From NCBI GenBank assembly GCA_005879245.1, contig VBLA01000149.1:1-5730 (forward strand): a DNA stretch of 5,730 bases, given 5' to 3'. Source of the stretch: Deltaproteobacteria bacterium. GTDB lineage: Bacteria; Desulfobacterota; Binatia; DP-6. A model generated the notes under the pieces. That model saw only the letters and a program-made list of their open reading frames with translations, did no database searches and was not told the origin of the DNA. Shown one piece after another: positions 1 through 5,122 of the stretch (positions are counted from its first letter, which is position 1; each line of letters begins with the position of its first letter). A program made the position numbers and the translations under genes.

Positions 1-1074
1 GACCCGCTCTTCCTCCACAAGCTCACCATGCCGTTCGCGGCGGTGGTCGACCGGGAAGCGGTCGAGCGGGTGGGCGACGAGGACTTCGCGCGCCACCCCG
101 TCGGCACCGGCGCCTTCGTGTTCGCGGAGTGGGTATACGGCCAGCGGCTCCGCCTGGCGCGCAACCCGGACTACTTCCGGCCGGACCTCCCGTACCTGGA
201 CGGCATCGAGCTGACGATCGGCGTGAGCCCGCAGCTCGCCTGGCTCAAGTACCAGCGCGGCGAGATCGATCTCGCCGGTATCCCTTCGGCCGAATTCCAG
301 CGGGTCCTCGCCGATGCTCGTTACCGTTCCTTGATCCTGAGCCGCACGACGCTCCGCACGCAATACCTCGGCCTCAACTGTGCGCTCGCCCCGTTCGACC
401 GCGTCCCCGTCCGGCAAGCGATGAACCTCGCCATCGACAAGCAGCGCCTGATCGAGCTGATCGACGGCGAGGGCGTCATCGCGAACGGCATCCTCCCGCC
501 CGACATGCCCGGCGCGGAGCCGATCCCCGGCTTCCCGCACGACCCCGCCCTAGCGCGGCAGCGACTCCGGGAAGCGGGCCTCGAGCACGGCTTCGCGACG
601 ACGCTCTGGGCGACGCGCGACGAGGGATCGATGCGGCTCGCCCAGTCGATGCAGCAGGACCTGCGGCAGATCGGGATCACGCTGGCACTCAAGCCCGTGG
701 ACTTCCCGGCGCTGATCGAGGCGGTCCGCCATCCCGGCGTCGTCCCGGTCTTCCTGCTCGGCTGGGAGGCCGACTTTCCGGATCCGTCGAACTTCCTGAC
801 CGTGCTGCTGCACAGCCGGAGTCGCGACACCAACAACAACACCTTCTACGCCAACCCCCAGGTCGACCGCCTTCTCGACGCCGCCGAGCCTCTCCTCTAT
901 CTGCCGCGGCGCTTCGCGCTCTTCCACGAGGCCGAGGTGCTCATGATGCGCGACGCGCCGTGGGTCCCGCTCTTTCATCCGGCGGGCTCCGCCGTCCGCC
1001 ATCCGCGCGTCCGCGGCTACGAGCTCCACCCCCTGCGCCCCTCACGCGTCGAGCGCGTCTGGCTGGCTTGGTAG
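1..1074 (+). CDS. ABC transporter substrate-binding protein, family 5 (Dpp/Opp-like), 5'-truncated
   Basis: C-terminal part of an extracytoplasmic solute-binding protein of the SBP_bac_5 family, which captures peptides, nickel or other small solutes for an ABC importer. The frame is open from base 1 to the TAG at 1072-1074, so 357 residues are visible. Full family members are usually about 500-600 residues, so the signal peptide and first lobe lie outside the window. The ATG at 28 is internal, since coding continues upstream of it. Family landmarks, numbered from the first visible residue, are GTGAFVFAEW (35-44), NPDYFRPDLPYLDGIEL (55-71), YLGLNCALAPFDRVPVRQAMN (122-142) with the following AIDKQRL, and GWEADFPDPSNFL (254-266). 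The C-terminal part ending in APWVPLFHP (319-327) is also typical. No permease or ATPase gene follows on the right, because the next gene is convergent and unrelated. Any transporter partners must be upstream or elsewhere. The substrate cannot be inferred. Confidence 0.9.
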   Translation, partial: DPLFLHKLTMPFAAVVDREAVERVGDEDFARHPVGTGAFVFAEWVYGQRLRLARNPDYFRPDLPYLDGIELTIGVSPQLAWLKYQRGEIDLAGIPSAEFQRVLADARYRSLILSRTTLRTQYLGLNCALAPFDRVPVRQAMNLAIDKQRLIELIDGEGVIANGILPPDMPGAEPIPGFPHDPALARQRLREAGLEHGFATTLWATRDEGSMRLAQSMQQDLRQIGITLALKPVDFPALIEAVRHPGVVPVFLLGWEADFPDPSNFLTVLLHSRSRDTNNNTFYANPQVDRLLDAAEPLLYLPRRFALFHEAEVLMMRDAPWVPLFHPAGSAVRHPRVRGYELHPLRPSRVERVWLAW

Positions 1075-1103
1075 ATTGCCCAGCCCAGACGGCGGCGTAG
1101 ATC

Positions 1104-1132
1104 TGTCGAGCGCGGCGAAGCCGCGCTCGACA
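1104..1132. repeat. Perfect 13-bp inverted repeat with GAA triloop
   Basis: TGTCGAGCGCGGC (1104-1116) is exactly complementary to GCCGCGCTCGACA (1120-1132) around a GAA loop. The centre is GCGAAGC, a sequence known to form an unusually stable mini-hairpin in single-stranded DNA. It lies 29 bp after the substrate-binding protein stop codon, between two convergent genes. No T run follows on either strand, so it is not a textbook intrinsic terminator, although it could still slow transcription or protect 3' ends. Its core (1108-1126) recurs at 1219-1237 with one mismatch in 19, which suggests a REP-like dispersed palindrome. Confidence 0.75.
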
Positions 1133-1196
1133 CGACCCGAGCGCGCACGCGCGAGCAAAGACAAGGGAGCGGCGAGCGGCAGCGAGCGCGACGGGG

Positions 1197-1261
1197 GTCC
1201 GGGGGCATCGGAGGAGCGGAGCGCGGCGCAGCCGCGCGAGCACCGCACGGGCCCCCGGGAC
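1197..1261 (-). terminator. Stem-loop abutting the NRDE stop codon, possible terminator
   Basis: GTCCGGGGGC (1197-1206) pairs with GCCCCCGGGAC (1251-1261) in ten base pairs with a single bulged base. This encloses the inner hairpin 1221-1237, giving a two-storey structure. The right arm ends directly against the NRDE stop codon (1262-1264), so in the minus-strand transcript the stem forms immediately after translation ends. There is no U tract after it, so Rho-independent termination in the classical sense is not supported. A 3'-stabilising or convergent-collision role is equally possible. Confidence 0.4.
1219..1237. repeat. Second copy of the palindromic core, GCA triloop
   Basis: GAGCGCGGCGCAGCCGCGC matches 1108-1126 at 18 of 19 positions. 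The only change is A to C in the middle of the loop. The stem is GCGCGGC (1221-1227) with GCCGCGC (1231-1237) around a GCA loop. Both copies therefore keep a GNA triloop and a G/C stem, but this copy has lost the outer TGTC/GACA pairing of the first. It sits inside the larger stem 1197-1261. Confidence 0.6.
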
Positions 1262-2011
1262 CTAAAATTCCACGGGGACGAGTGGCGTGCGGCAGGGGGG
1301 GCCGTCGGCGTGGAAGTAGTGGAGTGGGCGGCCCTCCCGCGGGACGACGAGGACGGTCGAGGAGCGCGTCCCGTAGGCGGGGAAGTGGAGACAGAGACTC
1401 CCGGGGCCGCGGGGATCGAGCGCGGTGGCATGGTCGGCGAGTACGAGGCGGAGACGACCGACGAGCGCGGCGACGTCGCCGTCCGCCGCGAAGGCGGCAC
1501 CTGCGGCCGCGAAGCCCTGGTGCGAGGCGGCGATGCGGGGGCAGGTCGGATCGTTCAGGTCGAGGTTGGTGAGGAGGTGCAGCCCCGGCGGCAGCGGCTC
1601 CACGCGCAGCGCACCGTCACCTGTGGTGCTCGCAACGAAGGCCTCGCTTCCGTCGGCCACGAGGAGGTTGCAGGGGTTGTAGCGGCCTGGGGGTTCGGCG
1701 CTCAGGGCCGTGGCCGCCGCTCGCGCGCCGGAGGCGCCGAGCAGCTCGAGGCAGAGGAGCCCGCGCGAGCGGCGCGTCGGATCGGGGAGGGCACCGCTCC
1801 GGCGGTTCAGCACGCCGACCACGAGGCCCGTCTCCGCGAGCCCGAGCCAGGTGCCTCCCGCCGCCAGGTCCAGGCCCCCGACGACCCGGACCGGGGCCTC
1901 ACGGAGGAGCGTGGGGGGCGCCGCGGCGCGGGCGAGGTATTCGTCGCGATTGGCCGCCACGACCAGCGGATGCGACGGGAACACCCGGTGAAAGACGGCG
2001 AGCGTGCACAC
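1262..2011 (-). CDS. NRDE family protein (TANGO2 homologue)
   Basis: A 249-residue member of the NRDE family, homologous to eukaryotic TANGO2 (transport and Golgi organisation 2). The biochemical role of bacterial members is not settled. Numbering from the chosen start, visible hallmarks are MCTLAVF at the N-terminus, the eponymous NRDE (21-24), GGTWLG (52-57), YNPCNLLVAD (111-120), TNL (148-150) and GTRSST (214-219). A GTG at 2036-2038 would add nine residues (MRVPARFRR). The GTG at 2009-2011 is preferred because family members normally begin MCTLAV, with the Cys at position 2, and because a short AGG lies about nine bases upstream (2021-2023). The length is normal for the family and the frame is intact. 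It runs convergent to the substrate-binding protein and divergent from the AAA+ gene, so it is probably a single-gene transcription unit. Confidence 0.92.
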   Translation of the reverse strand: MCTLAVFHRVFPSHPLVVAANRDEYLARAAAPPTLLREAPVRVVGGLDLAAGGTWLGLAETGLVVGVLNRRSGALPDPTRRSRGLLCLELLGASGARAAATALSAEPPGRYNPCNLLVADGSEAFVASTTGDGALRVEPLPPGLHLLTNLDLNDPTCPRIAASHQGFAAAGAAFAADGDVAALVGRLRLVLADHATALDPRGPGSLCLHFPAYGTRSSTVLVVPREGRPLHYFHADGPPCRTPLVPVEF

Positions 2012-2066
2012 CCGTCGAAACCTAGCGGGAACGCGCACCGCAGCATAGGCCGCAGCGCCCCGTGGT

Positions 2067-2095
2067 TTGTCTTGGCCATACCCCTGTGTTAGCGT
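2067..2095 (+). promoter_or_regulatory. Candidate sigma70-type promoter for the AAA+/VWA pair
   Basis: TTGTCT (2067-2072, four of six to TTGACA) is followed after 17 bases by TAGCGT (2090-2095). TGT directly before it (2087-2089) gives an extended -10 arrangement. The -10 itself matches TATAAT at only three of six positions. It would give a leader of roughly 30 bases before the ATG at 2134. The position and spacing are right but the match is weak. Confidence 0.35.
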
Positions 2096-2116
2096 CCCCG
2101 AAAATCACGCCCACGC

Positions 2117-2124
2117 AAGGAAAA
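2117..2124 (+). promoter_or_regulatory. Shine-Dalgarno-like AAGGAAAA that decides the AAA+ start
   Basis: The purine run AAGGAAAA is the only good ribosome-binding candidate upstream of the AAA+ gene. It lies just before the ATG at 2134, with AGGA about 12 bases upstream of it, which is slightly long. It lies downstream of the in-frame GTG at 2062, so it supports the ATG at 2134 and argues against the longer reading. Confidence 0.5.
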
Positions 2125-2133
2125 TCCCCCCGC

Positions 2134-3096
2134 ATGTTCAGCTCGATCGACGACGTCATCCAGCGTTTCTCGGCGCAGCAATACATCACCAACCGCAACA
2201 TCGCGACCGTCGTCTACCTCGCAGCGGAGATGAAGAAGCCGATCCTGGTCGAGGGCCCGGCGGGGGTGGGGAAGACGGAGCTCGCCAAGGTGCTGGCCGC
2301 CGCCGTCGGCCACCAGCTCATCCGGCTCCAGTGCTACGAGGGCCTCGACGAGGCGAAGGCCCTCTACGAGTGGGAATACGCCAAGCAGCTCCTCTACACG
2401 CAGATCCTGAAGGACAAGATCAGCGAGGTGGTGGGGAACGCGCCCACGCTCCGCGAGGCCGTCGACCGCATCGCGAGTGAAGACGACGTCTTCTTCAGCG
2501 ACCGCTTCATCCTGCCGCGGCCTCTGCTGCAAGCGATCAGCGCGGAGGAGCCCTGCGTGCTCCTGATCGACGAGATCGACAGGTCCGACACCGAGTTCGA
2601 GGCGTTCCTCCTCGAGGTGCTCTCCGACTTCCAGGTGAGCGTGCCCGAGCTCGGCACGCTGCGGGCCCGTCACGTGCCGCTCGTCGTCCTCACCAGCAAC
2701 AACGCCCGCGAGATGTCCGACGCCCTCAAACGGCGCTGCCTCCATCTCTTCATCGACTTCCCCGAGCGGGCCCAGGAGCTCGAGATCGTGCGCCTGAAGG
2801 TCCCCGGGGTGGCGGAGCGGCTGGCGAGCGACGTGATCACCGTCGTGCATCGCATCCGAAAGCTCGACCTGAAGAAGGCGCCGAGCATCAGCGAGACGCT
2901 CGACTGGGCGAAGGCGCTCACCATCCTGAACATCCAGTCGCTCGACGATCAGCTGGTCGCGGAGACGCTCTCCACCATCCTCAAGTACGAGGGCGACATC
3001 CGGAAGGCGCAGCAGGAGCTGAAGGACTACGTCCAGCACCAGCGGGCCAAGCAGAAGAGCCCTCGCGTCGAGGGCGACAAGGACGTCCTGCACTAG
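2134..3096 (+). CDS. MoxR family AAA+ ATPase, CoxD-like
   Basis: A 320-residue cytoplasmic AAA+ ATPase of the MoxR group, closest in motif style to CoxD-type members. These use ATP hydrolysis to remodel partner proteins or help insert metal centres, usually with a VWA protein. Visible motifs are Walker A GPAGVGKT (41-48), Walker B VLLIDE (142-147), sensor 1 in TSNN (187-190), a candidate arginine finger in KRR (199-201), and the CoxD-like strings CYEGLDEAKALYEW (67-80), FLLEVLSDFQVSVPELGT (158-175) and PSISETLDW (250-258). The start at 2134 is chosen because MFSSIDDVIQRF opens the conserved domain and a purine-rich site precedes it. The GTG at 2062 would add 24 unremarkable residues and lies over the predicted promoter. 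The C-terminus is charged (KAQQELKDYVQHQRAKQK) and may form a helix. The VWA gene follows after 17 bp, so the two are almost certainly co-expressed. Confidence 0.93.
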   Translation: MFSSIDDVIQRFSAQQYITNRNIATVVYLAAEMKKPILVEGPAGVGKTELAKVLAAAVGHQLIRLQCYEGLDEAKALYEWEYAKQLLYTQILKDKISEVVGNAPTLREAVDRIASEDDVFFSDRFILPRPLLQAISAEEPCVLLIDEIDRSDTEFEAFLLEVLSDFQVSVPELGTLRARHVPLVVLTSNNAREMSDALKRRCLHLFIDFPERAQELEIVRLKVPGVAERLASDVITVVHRIRKLDLKKAPSISETLDWAKALTILNIQSLDDQLVAETLSTILKYEGDIRKAQQELKDYVQHQRAKQKSPRVEGDKDVLH

Positions 3097-3113
3097 CGTT
3101 TCGCGCCCGCGCC

Positions 3114-4517
3114 ATGGACGAGAAGCTGGTCGAGTTCTCCAACCTCCTGCGCCGGAACGGGATTCGCGTCTCGCTGGCCGAGAGCATGGACGTCGTGCGC
3201 GCGCTCGACGTGGTGGGGCTCGGCGAGCGCGACACGGTGCGGGCCGCGCTCCGCACGACGCTCGTCAAGCGGGGGGTGGACCTGCCGGTCTACGAGGAGC
3301 TGTTCGAGCTCTTCTTCTCCGGCCTGGCCGACGCCATGAAGGAGCTCACGAGCGCGACGGCACAGGCGCTCGAGATGAGCGACCCCGATTTCCAGCGCTG
3401 GCTCGAGGACCTCGCCCGGCGCCTGGAGGAAGCCGGCATCGACCTCTCTCCGCTGGCCCGTGCGCTCCTCGGCGCGGATAGCGGCACGCTCGAGAGGATG
3501 CTCCGCGACGCCGCGGAGCGGGCCCGACTCGAGGACATCCAGCAGGGCTTCCAGGAGGGGCGGTTCGCCCACGGGGTGGCCGCCGAGCTGGGGCTCGCGG
3601 GCCTCGCGCAGGACTTCGCCCGCCTCCAGGAGCAGCTCCAGTCGGCGGACAGCGCCGATCCGCGCCTCGAGGCCTATCTCACCCGTCGGCTCCAGGACCT
3701 GGCGGAGATGATCCGCGCCCTGGTGCGGGCCCAGCTCCTCCGGCAGGACGTGACCCGCGGCGATCAGCAGCGCCTCCAGGCGCTCTCGGAGAAGAGCTTC
3801 TACTACCTCTCCGAAGACGAGATCCGCCGCATGCAGGAAGCCGTCACCAAGCTGGCGCAGCGCCTCCGGAACGTGATCTCGATCCGCCGACGGCGCGCCC
3901 GGCGCGGCAAGTTCGACCCGAACGACACGCTGCGGAGGAACCTCCAGTACGGCGGCGTCCCGTTCCGCATCGTGTTCAATCGGAAACGCAAGGACAAGCC
4001 GCAGGTGATGGTCCTCTGCGACGTGTCCGATTCGGTCCGCAACGTCTCGCGCTTCATGCTGCAGTTCGTCTATTCGCTGCAGGACCTCTACTCCAAGGTC
4101 CGGAGCTTCATCTTCGTCTCCGACGTGGGAGAGGTCACCCGGCTCTTCGAGGAGCTCGACATCCACGAGGCGATCCAGTCGGCGCTCCACGGCAACATCA
4201 TCAACGTCTACGCGCACTCCGACTTCGGCCGCGCGTTCAAGGCCTTCCACCGGGAGTACCTGGCTGCCATCAACAAGCGGACCACCGTCATCCTGCTCGG
4301 CGACGGACGGAACAACTACAACCTGCCGCACGAGTGGGTGCTGCGCGACGTCCAGCAGCGCGCCAAGCAGGTCATCTGGCTCAACCCCGAGAATCGGATG
4401 ACGTGGGGTTTCGGCGACAGCGAGATGGATCGCTACGCGCCGTACTGCACCGTGGTCGAGGAGTGCCGCAACCTGAACCAGCTCTATCGCGTGATCGACC
4501 GGCTGGTCGCGGTCTAG
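3114..4517 (+). CDS. VWA domain-containing protein, CoxE-like
   Basis: A 467-residue protein with a C-terminal von Willebrand factor A domain of the CoxE type, the usual partner of MoxR/CoxD ATPases. No signal peptide or membrane segment is visible, so a cytoplasmic adaptor role is likely. Residues 1-255 are mostly charged and helical, with an opening typical of the family (FSNLLRRNGIRVSLAESMDVVRAL). A very basic stretch, RRRRARRGK (258-266), leads into DPNDTLRRNLQYGGVPFRI. The VWA domain begins at VMVLCDVSDSV, with the MIDAS D-x-S-x-S at D303, S305 and S307. The second MIDAS element reads HSDFG (368-372), with Ser where many VWA domains have Thr, and the third is LGDGRNNY (395-402) with D397. 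The gene starts 17 bp after the ATPase stop with no clear Shine-Dalgarno, which suggests translational coupling. The ATPase is likely to act on a target recruited by this protein, but no target is encoded in view. Confidence 0.92.
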   Translation: MDEKLVEFSNLLRRNGIRVSLAESMDVVRALDVVGLGERDTVRAALRTTLVKRGVDLPVYEELFELFFSGLADAMKELTSATAQALEMSDPDFQRWLEDLARRLEEAGIDLSPLARALLGADSGTLERMLRDAAERARLEDIQQGFQEGRFAHGVAAELGLAGLAQDFARLQEQLQSADSADPRLEAYLTRRLQDLAEMIRALVRAQLLRQDVTRGDQQRLQALSEKSFYYLSEDEIRRMQEAVTKLAQRLRNVISIRRRRARRGKFDPNDTLRRNLQYGGVPFRIVFNRKRKDKPQVMVLCDVSDSVRNVSRFMLQFVYSLQDLYSKVRSFIFVSDVGEVTRLFEELDIHEAIQSALHGNIINVYAHSDFGRAFKAFHREYLAAINKRTTVILLGDGRNNYNLPHEWVLRDVQQRAKQVIWLNPENRMTWGFGDSEMDRYAPYCTVVEECRNLNQLYRVIDRLVAV

Positions 4518-4530
4518 ACGCGCGCAAGCA

Positions 4531-4559
4531 TTGACCTCGGGGGGGGCGTCCTTCACAAT
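4531..4559 (+). promoter_or_regulatory. Sigma70-like promoter for the DUF151 gene, G8 run in spacer
   Basis: TTGACC (4531-4536, five of six to consensus) and CACAAT (4554-4559, four of six) are separated by exactly 17 bases. The expected start of transcription is about 4566, giving a leader of roughly 20 bases before the ATG at 4587. The spacer contains eight consecutive G residues (4539-4546). The promoter lies 14 bp beyond the VWA stop codon, so the downstream genes can be transcribed separately from the AAA+/VWA pair. Confidence 0.65.
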
Positions 4560-4575
4560 GAGCCAGCCCGGCGAC

Positions 4576-4582
4576 AGGGGGA
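4576..4582 (+). promoter_or_regulatory. Strong Shine-Dalgarno for the DUF151 gene
   Basis: AGGGGGA lies four bases before the ATG at 4587. It is the clearest ribosome-binding site in the window and fixes the start of this gene. Confidence 0.65.
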
Positions 4583-4586
4583 CGCG

Positions 4587-5102
4587 ATGAACCGCGAGAA
4601 TTTCATCCTGATGACGGTGGGCGGCCTCACGCTCGACCCCGTCACCAAGACGCCGATCGTCATCCTGCGCGACCCCGACAACAAGCTGAACCTCCCCATC
4701 TGGATCGGGCTCCTCGAGGCGACGGCCATGGCGACCGAGCTCGAGGGAATCAAGATGGCGCGGCCCATGACCCACGATCTCCTGCGAAGCGTCCTCGGTG
4801 AGGTAGGTGCGGCGGTCGAGTGGGTCGAGGTGACGGATCTGAAGGACAACACCTACTTCGCGCTCATCTACCTGCAGGTGAACGGCCGGCAGGTCACCAT
4901 CGACGCGCGACCGTCGGACGCGATCAGCCTCGCGCTCCGCACCAAGAGCCCGATCTACGTGGCGAAGAAGGTCCTCGAAGCCTCCAGCGTGCTCCAGCAG
5001 ATGGAGGAGGGGAAGGACCAGGATCTCTCCAACATCTCGCGCGACAAATGGGCGGAGATCTTGGAGAAGATGTCGCCCGACGACTTCAAGTACAAGATGT
5101 AG
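4587..5102 (+). CDS. Bifunctional nuclease family protein (DUF151/BFN)
   Basis: A 171-residue protein of the DUF151 'bifunctional nuclease' family. The name comes from nuclease activity reported for plant members; the physiological role of bacterial members is not well established. Conserved strings visible are LPIWIGLLEATAMATELEG (36-54), RPMTHDLL (59-66), DLKDNTYFA (84-92), IDARPSDAISLALR (105-118) and PIYVAKKVLE (122-131). The acidic and polar residues in the IDARPSD block and around E44/E51 are typical of the conserved core. A short C-terminal extension (132-171) ends in KWAEILEKMSPDDFKYKM, resembling the tail seen in many proteobacterial-type members. The start is supported by a strong Shine-Dalgarno and a promoter. 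The TPR gene follows 20 bp after the stop and is probably in the same transcript. Confidence 0.93.
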   Translation: MNRENFILMTVGGLTLDPVTKTPIVILRDPDNKLNLPIWIGLLEATAMATELEGIKMARPMTHDLLRSVLGEVGAAVEWVEVTDLKDNTYFALIYLQVNGRQVTIDARPSDAISLALRTKSPIYVAKKVLEASSVLQQMEEGKDQDLSNISRDKWAEILEKMSPDDFKYKM

Positions 5103-5122
5103 GGTAGGGCGAGCTCCGCCGC

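Larger units (their letters stand above)
2012..2133. other. Divergent intergenic region between NRDE and the AAA+ gene
   Basis: This 122-bp region must hold the start signals for both directions. Rightward, a plausible extended -10 promoter is listed separately. Leftward, the minus strand carries TATGCT at 2042-2047 as a possible -10, but no good -35 lies at 16-18 bp, so the NRDE promoter is only tentative. No inverted repeat suggesting an operator was evident. Confidence 0.5.

Noticed and set aside
28..30. ATG at 28 as the start of the substrate-binding protein
   Set aside because: The same frame is open back to base 1 with compatible coding sequence. The family needs a signal peptide and a first lobe that are absent after this ATG.
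1295..1301. G7 run near the end of the NRDE gene as a possible phase-variable switch
   Set aside because: It falls about ten residues before the C-terminus, so slippage would alter only the tail. A run of seven is unremarkable in this GC-rich sequence.
1076..2092. A 338-codon open frame on the plus strand across the NRDE gene
   Set aside because: It is antisense to a gene with clear family motifs. Its translation is a low-complexity Gly/Arg/Glu-rich string with no recognisable domain, as expected for shadow frames in high-GC DNA.
2199..2600. Long segment between Walker A and Walker B of the AAA+ protein as an unusual insertion
   Set aside because: The strings CYEGLDEAKALYEW and the following charged segment match what is expected for CoxD-like MoxR proteins, so this looks like the normal subfamily layout.
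3080..3089. Palindrome AGGACGTCCT just before the AAA+ stop as an operator
   Set aside because: It lies within codons of the AAA+ gene, is only ten bases, has no second copy, and no promoter is evident between the two genes.
2089..3093. A 334-codon minus-strand frame opposite the AAA+ gene
   Set aside because: The plus strand encodes an ATPase with intact Walker motifs here. The antisense translation has no family features.
3093..4775. A 560-codon open frame on the minus strand opposite the VWA gene
   Set aside because: It is the antisense shadow of the VWA gene and extends into the DUF151 gene. Its product is rich in Val/Asp/His/Leu repeats without motifs.
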